Of a stretch of DNA of 64,000 bases, positions 1-8,092 are shown one piece after another. The translations under genes were made by a program, and so were the position numbers. The notes under the pieces are model-generated. The model was not told the origin of the DNA. It did no database searches and saw nothing but the letters and a program-made list of their open reading frames with translations. Each line of letters opens with the position of its first letter. Positions within the stretch are counted from its first letter, which is position 1. Source of the DNA: Desulfobacterales bacterium (GTDB lineage Bacteria > Desulfobacterota > Desulfobulbia > Desulfobulbales > JAGXFP01); the NCBI GenBank assembly GCA_024637225.1, contig JAGXFP010000036.1:1-64000 (forward strand), in the 5' to 3' direction.

Positions 1-111
1 ACAACACTTGACCAGAAAACTAAAACTGTTACTGAATAATAAAACACTCCTCGCGACCTCACAAATAATCGGTCGGCTTTGCACCGGAACACCGGTCGCC
101 ATCACGTCAGT

Positions 112-303
112 TCAACCGGTCGGCTTCATCGGAATACGCAAACGCTCAGGCATTGAGTCAAGGCTGTTAATTTTCTTCTCTAATTCGAGTATGAAATTTC
201 TAGCATTATTCTTACTGTCTTCGGCGATATAATAGAAGATATGCTCCAGGTCTTTTTGGGCATTGAATGATATATTGACCTTATACCGCAAGGGCACCAC
301 CAA
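112..303 (-). pseudogene. ParE/RelE-type toxin, C-terminally truncated
   Basis: The 63 residues read like the N-terminal two thirds of a ParE/RelE-superfamily toxin: a beta strand followed by a helical hairpin ending in MPERLRIP. Family members are usually 90-100 aa and continue with a conserved basic strand region (YR...YRI) that is absent here. The frame instead stops in sequence containing repeated ACCGGT/AAGCCGACCG words. The start is a TTG at 303, with no convincing ATG. It lies 38 bp downstream of a Phd/YefM antitoxin on the same strand, the usual toxin-antitoxin order. The missing C-terminus carries residues normally needed for toxicity, so it is probably inactive. The family call rests on pattern recognition only. 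Confidence 0.55.
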
Positions 304-341
304 GGGTTAAGTTTCGTACGGGCTCCGGCTCGGGACTCGAC

Positions 342-626
342 TCAGCTTGATATTTCTTTGCCACGTTTAAACTCCTGGAAGAATTCTTTAGCTTCGGTAA
401 ATCTCCCATTTTTGATATCTTCTTCTGCTGGTGCGAGTAGCTTTAACAGATTGAATGCATTGGAAATTTTTTCATATTCTTTGGCATCCACCAAAACTGC
501 CTCGGCTTTTCCATTAACTGTTAATATGACAGGACGTTTTGTTCTGTGAACTTGATCTAATACGGCATTAGTGTTTCGTTTTAGCTCTGTTATGGATCTG
601 ATGTCTTCGGTTATGCTGATTGGCAT
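342..626 (-). CDS. Phd/YefM family type II antitoxin
   Basis: 94 aa. The N-terminal part has the typical Phd/YefM layout: a short strand, then a helix with RNTNAVLDQVHRTKRPVILT, then NGKAEAVLVDAKEYEKI, which is the DNA-binding and dimerisation half. The charged C-terminal tail (AEEDIKNGRFTEAKEFF) is the part that normally wraps the toxin. It precedes the truncated ParE-like gene, so the pair is a degraded addiction module in which the antitoxin is intact. Such antitoxins usually autorepress their own promoter; I did not identify the operator. Confidence 0.85.
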   Translation of the reverse strand: MPISITEDIRSITELKRNTNAVLDQVHRTKRPVILTVNGKAEAVLVDAKEYEKISNAFNLLKLLAPAEEDIKNGRFTEAKEFFQEFKRGKEISS

Positions 627-764
627 CTTTTCACCCTTATTGGTTTTCGTGAATCTTATTTGATGCCATATTATACTCTAATTTGGTGCGATTATGCGAT
701 TGTTTTTTTGGGGGCGCTCCCCCCCCTCGCATAAGTTGCGAGGAATGATTTTCGCTTTGCATGT

Positions 765-944
765 TCAGTTACGACCGGCCAGCTGCCCGCAGGCGGCCGA
801 GATGTCGCTGCCCCGGCTCGATCGGATGAAAACCGTGTAGCCGGCCTTGATGAAAATCTCCTGGAAGGCTTCGCATTTCCCCCGGGGCGGGCACTTGTAA
901 TCTGAATCGGGACTTTCGTTATAGGGGAGGAGGGTGAAGGCCCG
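765..944 (-). pseudogene. rlmN C-terminal remnant (23S rRNA adenine-C2 methyltransferase)
   Basis: Reading the - strand from about 944 to the stop at 765-767 gives about 59 residues that match the C-terminal end of RlmN. They begin TLLPYNESPDSDYKCP, continue with AFQEIFIKAGYTVFIRSSRG and end SDISAACGQLAGRN. The radical SAM core and N-terminal domain are missing: upstream of 944 the sequence runs straight into the DUF3786 gene on the other strand. I see no start codon or ribosome site for this fragment. It is most likely the leftover of a deletion or rearrangement, with a functional rlmN elsewhere in the genome. Confidence 0.7.
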
Positions 945-983
945 GAATGCAGTTGGTTTGCGAATAAATTACGTTGGAAAAAC

Positions 984-1595
984 ATGAAAGACAAAAACAT
1001 ATTCGAGGAAACATGCGACAAATACCTCGATATAATCGGGAAGATCGACCTGGAGGCTGCTTCGGACAGACTCGGGGCAAAATACGAAGAAAACGAACTC
1101 AGGATCAGGCTTTTCAATGACGAATTCATCGTTTCACCGCAAAAGATCACCGATATTTCCGGCCGAAGGCCTGCTTACGATATCCGGGTTATTTTGAGCA
1201 AATACATTCTGTTATGCCCCCAAACCCCTCCCCATGAAAATGAATGGGTATCCTACCGGGACTTTAAAGACTCGGCGCCATTGCGGAATTACTTCAGGGT
1301 TGAAGTGGAAGAGGCCATCGCTTCCCGTTTTTCCGGGAAGTCGCGAGAGCTGCGGGAAGCAAGCGAGTTTCTGGGAGGCTGCCCGCCAAAAATAGCCGCG
1401 AACCATGATTTTGCCATGCGGTTCGACGCGCTTCCCAAAATTCCCCTCATCCTGCTTTTCAACAACGCGGACGAAGAGTTTCCCGCCGCCAGCTCCATCT
1501 TGTTCGAATCCCGCTGTGAGAAGTATCTCGACTGCGAATGCATAGCCATGCTGGGCAGGCGGCTTTATACGAACTTGGCAGGCGCCGGAAAATAG
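984..1595 (+). CDS. DUF3786 domain-containing protein
   Basis: 203 aa, no signal peptide or membrane segment. The domain is recognisable from a central YDIRVILSKYILLCP, a following EWVSYRDFKDSAPL, and the C-terminal LDCECIAMLGRRL. DUF3786 proteins are common in Desulfobacterota and other anaerobes, sometimes linked to corrinoid or iron-sulfur proteins, but no activity is established. The gene stands alone: a degraded rlmN fragment lies upstream on the other strand and a methyltransferase 150 bp downstream. The ATG at 984 is preceded by TTGGAAAAAC, a weak ribosome site. Function unknown. Confidence 0.8.
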   Translation: MKDKNIFEETCDKYLDIIGKIDLEAASDRLGAKYEENELRIRLFNDEFIVSPQKITDISGRRPAYDIRVILSKYILLCPQTPPHENEWVSYRDFKDSAPLRNYFRVEVEEAIASRFSGKSRELREASEFLGGCPPKIAANHDFAMRFDALPKIPLILLFNNADEEFPAASSILFESRCEKYLDCECIAMLGRRLYTNLAGAGK

Positions 1596-1748
1596 GAGCT
1601 CGTGAACGGTTTCATCCTGGACGATGGTGAAAAAGGTCAGCAAAACCGGCAAAGGCTCTCCTTTGATTTTCAGTAAGCTTTTGGATAGATTACAAGGTGG
1701 AAGCGCAATGGGAATGGTATAATAAATTTATTTTTCTGAGGTTTTCGC

Positions 1749-2375
1749 ATGAAGCCTTCCAACCGCGATTCCGAACTCACCCGAAGGAGATACGACCGTA
1801 TCGCCTCCTTTTATGATTATCTGGAATCGCCTATGGAGTGGCTTCGATTCGCTCCGTGGCGCGCCAGGCTCGGGGATCAGATCACCGGCGAGCGGACTCT
1901 GGAGGCGGGAGTGGGCACCGGAAAGAATCTTGCCTGGTATCCTTCCGACATTGCAATCACAGCCATCGACATCAACCCCCGCATGCTGGCCAGGGCGAGG
2001 AAAAAAGCGGATATTCTCGGGTTGAACACAATGCTTGTTGAAATGGACGTTCAGGATCTCGCCTTTCCCGATCAATTCTTCGACACGGTTTTTGCCACGT
2101 TCGTTTTCTGCTCGGTTCCGGACCCGGTGCAGGGACTGCGTGAACTCAGAAGGGTCTGCAAACCCGGCGGCACTCTCATTTTGCTGGAGCACATGCGGCC
2201 CGGCGGTTCTTTTCTCGGGCCGCTTTTCGATTTCTTAAACCCCCTTGTCGTTCGCTTGGTGGGGGCGAATATCAATCGCAACACCAGCGAAAACATCCGG
2301 AAGGCAGGGTGGCGGATCCGAAGGGAAGAATATCTTTCCTCGAACATTGTTCGATGGATCGAGGCGGAGCCATAA
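1749..2375 (+). CDS. class I SAM-dependent methyltransferase (UbiE-like)
   Basis: 208 aa. The Rossmann methyltransferase motifs are in order: motif I LEAGVGTGKNL near residue 57, an acidic residue ending strand 2 (AIDINPRML), motif II around VQDLAFPDQFFDTVF, and motif III RVCKPGGTLILLEHMRP near residue 140. This layout is closest to the UbiE/Methyltransf_11 group acting on lipids, quinones or small molecules. The substrate cannot be read from the sequence, and no menaquinone genes adjoin it. The start codon follows CTGAGGTTTTCGC, giving a GAGG ribosome site. A REP-like hairpin begins eight bases after the stop codon. Confidence 0.85.
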   Translation: MKPSNRDSELTRRRYDRIASFYDYLESPMEWLRFAPWRARLGDQITGERTLEAGVGTGKNLAWYPSDIAITAIDINPRMLARARKKADILGLNTMLVEMDVQDLAFPDQFFDTVFATFVFCSVPDPVQGLRELRRVCKPGGTLILLEHMRPGGSFLGPLFDFLNPLVVRLVGANINRNTSENIRKAGWRIRREEYLSSNIVRWIEAEP

Positions 2376-2382
2376 AGTGGCC

Positions 2383-2449
2383 ATGGGGGTCAAGCTTGGC
2401 ATTTTGACTTTCCAATTTCAGATATCAAAATGTCAAGCTTGACCCCCAT
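2383..2449. repeat. long perfect-arm hairpin, REP-like
   Basis: Two inverted arms of about 24 bases (ATGGGGGTCAAGCTTG...ATTTTGA and its near-exact complement) flank a 17-base loop. The core word GGGTCAAGCTTG with an ATTTTG extension resembles the REP-type hairpins found next to REP-associated tyrosine transposases in many proteobacteria. No transposase is present here. It follows the methyltransferase stop and could also stop or stabilise that transcript, although neither side has a long T run. Confidence 0.75.
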
Positions 2450-2469
2450 CACATCACATAACGTGAGCA

Positions 2470-3372
2470 TCACCAGCGGCCGGAAGCCGTCCGGCAAATG
2501 TCTTGGTTAGCCGTTTGGTTTTGATGGCTCCTGTGCTCCCCGAGGATAAGCCCAAGCAGAAGCCAGAAGCCGCCGACAAGAAATCCGGCAGCAACATCAC
2601 TCGCATAGTGGAGGCCCAGCAACATGCGGCTGAAGCCTATGAGGCACACAAGAACAGCTGTCCAATAGGTAATCTCAAAGCGCTGCCGCGTTGTCGTAAG
2701 ATCCCTGGCAATGATATAAGCGATGAAACCATATACCGCCATTGCCCCCGCTGCATGGGCGCTGGGGAATGATGGCGTAATGGCGGAAACCTCCGTCACC
2801 AACTCAGGTCGTTGTCGCACCAATACGTACTTTCCTGCATATGTAGTGATCTGTGATCCGATAATGGTTAGCCATAGCGGAGCAATCATGGGTCGGCGGC
2901 AGTGCGCCCACAGCAGCCCGGTGGTCACAAGCGCCACCGCTACCAAGGCAACCGATCCGCCAAAATCGGTGATCCAGATGAAAGCCGTTATCATGGCGTC
3001 CGTGCGAATCGGGCCAATCAGTCGATTAATACCTTCATCGAGACGGAGGAGTTCGTCCGCTTCCAGCAGCTCCTCGACCAACCCCCCAAGCAAAGCGGAG
3101 ATGTAGAGCGCCGCGATCACAATCAGCGTCAAGGGAAGTCCGGTATACCGGTTTGGCGTCAGCCGCGCTTGCAATAACTGAGCTGTCCCGGCAAGCGCCG
3201 CCATGATCCTTGAACCGAGTCCGGATATGTCTTCTCGAGCCGGGACTTGCTTGAGGACCGTCACAGCCTTGCCGAGAAGGCGTGATACCAGGCCCAGCCC
3301 CCACCAAGTAGCCTTCCGGAGCGCGATGATAATCACAACCATCGCCAACACGGATATCAGTGTCCAGGTCAT
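2470..3372 (-). CDS. PAP2-family membrane phosphatase
   Basis: 300 aa integral membrane protein with about six hydrophobic segments. The three phosphatase signatures are complete: KYVLVRQRP at 181-189, PSFPSAH at 200-206 (the PSGH motif with Ala for Gly), and SRMLLGLHYASDV at 248-260 with the nucleophilic His. Known members dephosphorylate undecaprenyl pyrophosphate, phosphatidate or phosphatidylglycerophosphate on the periplasmic side. Here an extra hydrophobic N-terminal region of about 80 residues precedes the core domain. The gene stands alone between two repeat or intergenic stretches. Substrate unknown. Confidence 0.88.
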   Translation of the reverse strand: MTWTLISVLAMVVIIIALRKATWWGLGLVSRLLGKAVTVLKQVPAREDISGLGSRIMAALAGTAQLLQARLTPNRYTGLPLTLIVIAALYISALLGGLVEELLEADELLRLDEGINRLIGPIRTDAMITAFIWITDFGGSVALVAVALVTTGLLWAHCRRPMIAPLWLTIIGSQITTYAGKYVLVRQRPELVTEVSAITPSFPSAHAAGAMAVYGFIAYIIARDLTTTRQRFEITYWTAVLVCLIGFSRMLLGLHYASDVAAGFLVGGFWLLLGLILGEHRSHQNQTANQDICRTASGRW

Positions 3373-3501
3373 GCGGTTCTCCGAAGAGGTAAAGAGTTTC
3401 CGGGGACACTTTATTTACCGCTTGATGGTCACCTTCTTTCGGATATATCGTCGATTTAGAGGCTTTTAATAAGCAAAACCAATCATCTGATGAAAGGTGC
3501 G

Positions 3502-3669
3502 CTAAACCTTTGGCTTACCACGGCCGAAGATCAGCGAAACAATAAACAGAACCAAAAAAACGAAGAACAGGATCTTGGCGATGGATGTAGCCGCGCCGGC
3601 AATACCGCCAAACCCCAAGACTGCGGCGATAATAGCGATTACCAGAAATGTTATTGCCCAGGATATCAT
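3502..3669 (-). CDS. DUF1328 (YtjA-like) small membrane protein
   Basis: 55 aa, beginning [20 protein letters not shown]. There are two membrane segments separated by a short glycine-rich turn ([14 protein letters not shown]), and a basic tail (GRGKPKV). This is the full DUF1328 pattern. The ribosome site is strong: GGAG lies a few bases before the ATG at 3669. Homologues are widespread small inner-membrane proteins of unknown function, often in stress-related loci. A small acidic lipoprotein gene lies upstream on the same strand, so both may belong to an envelope-stress set; that link is inference. Confidence 0.85.
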   Translation of the reverse strand: MISWAITFLVIAIIAAVLGFGGIAGAATSIAKILFFVFLVLFIVSLIFGRGKPKV

Positions 3670-3827
3670 GATTTCTCTCCTTTATTTTCAGGCGATATAT
3701 GGGATACAACCCCTTCTCGCATGAAAATGTTTGAGCTTTGATCCAAAATGGGACGTTCCCGAACCACTCCGCGTAAACCTTAATTCTAATTTTGAGACTC
3801 AGAAACCGGATGAGGCCGTGATCTCGA

Positions 3828-4037
3828 TCATTCCCCAGCCTCTTCGACGGCTTCCCCGGTTTCCTCGCCGGCATCCTCGACAGCATCGCCTGTTTCCTCA
3901 ACGGATTCCTCTACGGCTTCACCGGTTTCTTCCATCGGTCCCTCTTCCCGTTCGCAGGCGCTAAAAGCTGTAACAAATAAAAAACTGCAAAGTATCAGGC
4001 CAATCAGACTTTTCATCATTTTAATCCTCTTCATCAT
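3828..4037 (-). CDS. small acidic repeat lipoprotein
   Basis: 69 aa. A basic N-terminus and hydrophobic stretch end in a lipobox-like FVTAFSAC, with the lipidated Cys at residue 28. The mature part is almost entirely Glu/Thr/Gly/Ala/Val, built from imperfect copies of EETGEAVEE/EETGDAVED with an 8- to 11-residue period, predicted to be helical or disordered. Two tandem ATGs open the frame; the first (4037) has AGGAG at the right distance. Similar short lipoproteins of the entericidin type occur in proteobacteria, but I cannot assign a family. DUF1328 follows on the same strand after about 160 bp. Confidence 0.7.
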   Translation of the reverse strand: MMKRIKMMKSLIGLILCSFLFVTAFSACEREEGPMEETGEAVEESVEETGDAVEDAGEETGEAVEEAGE

Positions 4038-4514
4038 TTTCTCCTTTCTTGCTTGTTTCGAATTAATCAGAGCCTATATATATAATTGCCATCATGTGAT
4101 GACCCGCCGGCCGATACCCGGCGGCTTATATATGAATGATACGTACTTTAAAAATGAAAAAGCAAATTTTTTGTCGAGTCCGTAAAAGGGAGGGTCTCTA
4201 AACCTTTGCCCACAAAGGGGACCTGGAAATTAAAAATCAGTTTAATAGTTAGCGATAATTCCTTCTATTCTTGCGAATCGTTCCCTTTAAACAGGCTCCT
4301 CGCTATTCAATATTTAATTTGACCTGAACCGGCAGGTTTTGGTGGACACCTACTTTCGAATGAATCTATATTGATATAGAGGCTTGTGATGCCGGGATTG
4401 CCGCGGTCAATGAGGAGTAAGAAAGGGTAACCAAATCGAGCCGATAAAATTTATATCGCCATGTAAAGCTGATACCACCACCCGGAAATTTCAGAATCCA
4501 TCGATGAGATACCT
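4038..4514. other. gene-free interval with one short hairpin
   Basis: About 480 bases between a - strand lipoprotein and a + strand lipoprotein, so promoters for both are expected here. A GC hairpin (CCGCCGG, 7-base loop, CCGGCGG, 4104-4124) lies about 65 bases upstream of the - strand gene, next to a TATATATA stretch. I see no open frame with a credible ribosome site and no RNA gene. Confidence 0.5.
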
Positions 4515-5069
4515 ATGAAAAATCAGAAAAGATTGATCGTGATTACACTGCTTGGATTTCTATGGGGATGCCAGTCCATCGAGGTCAGTCAGGATTATAA
4601 TCCGGCCAAGGATTTTTACTCTCTTGAAACATATGCATGGCAGCTGGAAACTCAGCCTGAAACCGGCGATATACGAGTTGACAACCCTTTGCTCCATGAT
4701 CGCATACGCGCAGCTGTAAACCAGTCCCTTTCGGACAAGGGGTATCGGAGAATCTCCGAGGGCAAACCCGATTTTTATGTCTCATATAAATATGGAACCC
4801 GCAGCAGAATCGAATCGGATGGTGTCGGATTCGGCCTGGGTTTCGGCTGGGGAAGCCATAGCCGTTTTGGAGGAATAGGTCTTGGAACGGGGTCAACCGC
4901 CAGGGAACAAGATAAAAGGGTTTTGGCGGTGGATCTGAAAGATGAGAAAGGCAATTTACTCTGGCGCGGGGTCGGCACCGCGCCGTTCGAGCAACACGCC
5001 GGCCCCGAGGAGATAACAAAAGAGATTAACGCAATGGTCGAAAAAATCATGTCCCAATTCCCGCCTTAA
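4515..5069 (+). CDS. DUF4136 domain lipoprotein
   Basis: 184 aa. The signal sequence ends in a lipobox (LGFLWGC, Cys19). The mature domain matches DUF4136: a Tyr/Trp strand (FYSLETYAWQ), a helix beginning LLHDRIRAAVNQSLSDKGY, then KPDFYVSYKYG, a Gly-rich segment (GLGFGWG), LAVDLKDEKGNLLWRGVG, and a final helix EITKEINAMVEKIMSQFPP. Such lipoproteins are common in the outer membrane or periplasm of proteobacteria and have no known activity. The gene appears monocistronic. Confidence 0.87.
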   Translation: MKNQKRLIVITLLGFLWGCQSIEVSQDYNPAKDFYSLETYAWQLETQPETGDIRVDNPLLHDRIRAAVNQSLSDKGYRRISEGKPDFYVSYKYGTRSRIESDGVGFGLGFGWGSHSRFGGIGLGTGSTAREQDKRVLAVDLKDEKGNLLWRGVGTAPFEQHAGPEEITKEINAMVEKIMSQFPP

Positions 5070-5816
5070 CCCGAATAAGCGCACGACACGAAGCACCGTT
5101 TTGATCAAGTCCATCGTGTAGTTAAGACCCTTCGTGACAAATCGGATCATATCGTCAGATAAAACCACCATCCCACCCATTGAAATCAGACATAGACCAG
5201 CTCTTGGTTCGTTGTAAGTGATAACAAGAGATCAAGTCCATTTTTGACTTTTGATGAATTTTTCCTTTCAATTCAGAAACCTGAATGCCGCCAAAAAAAT
5301 CGAAGCAGTGGCGCTGTTAAAGTACGAATCATGAACGCAAAATTTTATCATTGTCACCTCGTCAACAGTGAGGATTTGGCCCTCCAGACTTTCCAGGAAT
5401 AGCCTCCCCTAAACCGCCCGAACTGTACCATTAAGCAATTGAAAACACATGATTTATTCGTTGCCTGGTTCCTCGCAATGGCTGGGAAAACCGGTTTTTT
5501 TGCGCTACCGGCAATCATGGTCCGGGTGATTATTTTTCGCGACGGAGTTTTTTTGTTTGACACTTTTCTGAAACGTATGCATAAGGTGATTGAAATGGTG
5601 ATTTTCGGCTCGGATGGCCCGTTTGATTTTAAACGGAATTACGGGGGCTTATCTGCAATCATCATTTCACGATTTTCAAGCGTTGCGCTGCGGTTGAGTT
5701 TAAGGCAAATCAGCCGATCAAGAGCAATTGCCGAGGCTTTCCGTATTATTCGCTGCCCGGCGATTTGAGCGGAGCCGACAGGACCTGAAAAGTACTGAAT
5801 GGATTAAGGAGAGAAG
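5070..5816. other. long interval without a credible gene
   Basis: About 750 bases. Two short frames exist (one per strand near 5350-5770). Neither has a good ribosome site, recognisable domain or bacterial-like composition, and they overlap each other. The stretch is more AT-rich than its surroundings and may be decayed coding or insertion-sequence sequence, but I recognise no protein. The last 40 bases hold the AAGGAG ribosome site of the radical SAM gene, so a promoter for the five-gene operon should lie here. Confidence 0.45.
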
Positions 5817-7094
5817 ATGAAACTAAAAGAAGCGTCTGCAGCCGAACCGGAAGAACCACCAAGCCGTCGCCGTCTGGATGCCGATGAACCTGATGAACCT
5901 CCATCGCCAGGTGCGTATTCCGGGGCGTCCGTCGCGACAGCCCCAAACGATTTCCCCGAGTCATTTCGACAGAGATTTTTCCCCACCGCTACCGATAACG
6001 ATTGGCAGAGCTGGCAATGGCAGCTCCGGCACCGGATTACCAGCCTCAAACAGCTGGTGAAGATCTTCGATCTTTCCGACAACGAGCGCCAGGCCATGCA
6101 GTTTAACGACAGATCGCTGCCCCTGGCGATTACGCCTTACTATGCCAGTCTGATTGATCCCCATAATCCCGAACAGCCGCTGCGGCGGACAATGATCCCA
6201 ACCAGCGGGGAGCTCCTGCTTTCCCCGGGCGAGGAGCACGACCCCCTCGGCGAAGACGGCCACAGCCCGGTCCCAGGCCTGATTCATCGTTACCCGGACC
6301 GGGTCCTGTTTCTGGTAACCGACTATTGTTCAAGTTACTGCCGCTACTGCACGAGATCGCGGATGGTCGGGCGACGGGCCGGGACCAGCAAGGCGCGCTG
6401 GCAGAAGGCCATCGCCTATATCGGCGCCAACCCGCAAATCCGGGACGTCCTGATTTCCGGCGGCGATCCCCTGACCATCCCTGATCATCATCTGGAGTGG
6501 CTGCTGAGCCGGCTCCGGAAAATCCAGCATGTCGAACTGATCCGGATCGGCACCAAGGCGCCCATCGTTTTACCCCAGCGGATCACCCCGGATCTGGTCG
6601 CGATGCTCAAGGAATACCATCCCCTTTGGATGAGCATCCACTGCACCCATCCGGACGAACTTACCCCCGAGGTCTGCGCGGCCCTGGCCCGGCTGGCCGA
6701 TGCCGGCATTCCCCTAGGCAGCCAGACCGTGCTGCTGGCCGGAATCAACGACTCGGTGGAAACCATGAAGACCCTGATGCAGGGGCTGGTGAAGAACCGG
6801 GTCAAACCCTACTACCTCTACCAGTGCGATCCGATCACCGGTTCCGCCCATTTCCGGACTCCGGTTGCCAAGGGACTTGAGATCTATCAGGGGCTCCGGG
6901 GCCACACCACCGGCTATGCGGTGCCCAATTATGTGATCGATGCCCCCGGCGGCGGCGGCAAGATTCCGCTGCTCCCGGAAACCGTGGTCGGCCGGGAAGG
7001 AACCGATCTCCTGATCCGCAACTATGAAGGCAAAATCTATCGATACCCGGATGTGATAGGGGTTGTCCCGGTCGGGACAGGGGGTACGGCATGA
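5817..7094 (+). CDS. lysine 2,3-aminomutase-like radical SAM enzyme (KamA family)
   Basis: 425 aa. The radical SAM cluster motif is CSSYCRYC (Cys171, Cys175, Cys178), followed by SGGDP at 214. Residues that bind lysine and PLP in characterised lysine 2,3-aminomutases are all in place: the Asp of YQCDPITG (338), HFRTPV, the Asp of DAPGGGGK (375) and the PLP lysine (382). A PLP- and SAM-dependent 2,3-amino shift on lysine or a close analogue is therefore likely. The first 45 residues are Pro/Glu/Asp-rich and look like a disordered extension. The ATG has an AAGGAG site. It is the first gene of a five-gene operon and overlaps the next by four bases (ATGA). Confidence 0.9.
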   Translation: MKLKEASAAEPEEPPSRRRLDADEPDEPPSPGAYSGASVATAPNDFPESFRQRFFPTATDNDWQSWQWQLRHRITSLKQLVKIFDLSDNERQAMQFNDRSLPLAITPYYASLIDPHNPEQPLRRTMIPTSGELLLSPGEEHDPLGEDGHSPVPGLIHRYPDRVLFLVTDYCSSYCRYCTRSRMVGRRAGTSKARWQKAIAYIGANPQIRDVLISGGDPLTIPDHHLEWLLSRLRKIQHVELIRIGTKAPIVLPQRITPDLVAMLKEYHPLWMSIHCTHPDELTPEVCAALARLADAGIPLGSQTVLLAGINDSVETMKTLMQGLVKNRVKPYYLYQCDPITGSAHFRTPVAKGLEIYQGLRGHTTGYAVPNYVIDAPGGGGKIPLLPETVVGREGTDLLIRNYEGKIYRYPDVIGVVPVGTGGTA

Positions 7095-8092
7095 TGCGGA
7101 TCGGCATGACCTATGATCTGCGCTCGGACTATCTGGCCGCCGGTTATTCCGAGGACGAGACCGCCGAGTTCGATCGGGATTCAACCATTGCCGCCATTGA
7201 AGGGGCTCTGGCGGCGATGGGCCACGAACCTTTGCGGATCGGCAATCTGTCGAGTCTGGTCAACCGTTTGGGGGGCGGAGAGCGCTGGGATCTGGTCTTC
7301 AATATCGCCGAAGGTCTCCACGGCTTCGGCCGGGAAGCCCAGGTCCCGGCCCTGCTCGACGGTTATCGGATTCCCTACGTTTTTTCCGACCCCCTGGTCC
7401 TGGCCCTGACTCTCCACAAGGGCATGACCAAACATGTGGTTCGGGCCTTGGGCATCGCCACCCCGGATTTTGCCGTGGTGGCGAGTCCGGCGGACCTCGA
7501 TAAAATCAGCCTGCCGTACCCGCTTTTTGCCAAGCCGGTGGCCGAAGGTACCGGCAAGGGCGTGAACGGCGCCTCTAAGATCCGGGACGGCGCAGCCCTG
7601 GCCGCGGTCTGCGGAGAGCTGCTGGCCACTTATCGCCAGCCCGTGCTGGTCGAGACCTTTCTGCCCGGCCGGGAATTTACCGTGGGCATTGTCGGCAACG
7701 GCGCCGCTGCCCGCGCCATCGGGGTCATGGAGGTGGTGCTCCTTGAAAAGGCCGAGGCGGAGATCTATTCCTATCAGAACAAGGAGAACTGCGAAGAACT
7801 GGTGAAATACCTGCCGGTTGCCGATCCGGAAGCGAAATTGGCCGAATCGGTGGCCCTGGCCTCCTGGCATGCCTTAGGCTGCCGGGACGGCGGCCGGGTC
7901 GATCTGCGCTCCGATGCGCTGGGGCGGCCTAATTTCATCGAAGTCAATCCCCTGGCCGGTCTGCACCCGGAACATTCCGACCTCTGCATCCTTGCCGGCC
8001 AAAACGGCATCAGCTACCAGGCGCTCCTGACCGAGATCGTCGACGCCGCCCTGGTTCGGACCGGGCTGGGGCGGCGGAGCGGGCGTTCATGA
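7091..8092 (+). CDS. D-Ala-D-Ala ligase-like ATP-grasp enzyme (first of pair)
   Basis: 333 aa. It has ATP-grasp architecture: an N-terminal substrate domain (WDLVFNIAEG), a nucleotide-binding lysine and loop (PLFAKPVAEGTGKG near 158), and the metal-binding end RVDLRSDALGRP then FIEVNPLAG. The closest known group is D-alanine-D-alanine ligase (Ddl), which joins carboxylates and amines through acyl phosphates. True Ddl genes usually sit with mur/fts genes. This one overlaps an aminomutase gene (ATGA) and is overlapped by a second ATP-grasp gene, so it more likely ligates a product of this operon, for example a beta-amino acid. That role is inference. Confidence 0.85.
   Translation: MMRIGMTYDLRSDYLAAGYSEDETAEFDRDSTIAAIEGALAAMGHEPLRIGNLSSLVNRLGGGERWDLVFNIAEGLHGFGREAQVPALLDGYRIPYVFSDPLVLALTLHKGMTKHVVRALGIATPDFAVVASPADLDKISLPYPLFAKPVAEGTGKGVNGASKIRDGAALAAVCGELLATYRQPVLVETFLPGREFTVGIVGNGAAARAIGVMEVVLLEKAEAEIYSYQNKENCEELVKYLPVADPEAKLAESVALASWHALGCRDGGRVDLRSDALGRPNFIEVNPLAGLHPEHSDLCILAGQNGISYQALLTEIVDAALVRTGLGRRSGRS

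Noticed and set aside
700-735. GGGGGCGCTCCCCC palindrome as a terminator
   Set aside because: The T run precedes the stem on the + strand and is an A run after it on the - strand, so neither orientation forms a terminator.
692-1150. A 152-codon - strand frame spanning the rlmN remnant
   Set aside because: It runs in a different frame from the recognisable RlmN residues and overlaps the DUF3786 gene; not a protein.
5439-5768. A 109-codon + strand frame before the aminomutase gene
   Set aside because: No domain, no ribosome site, and an overlapping frame on the other strand. I considered a transposase remnant but could not match any motif.
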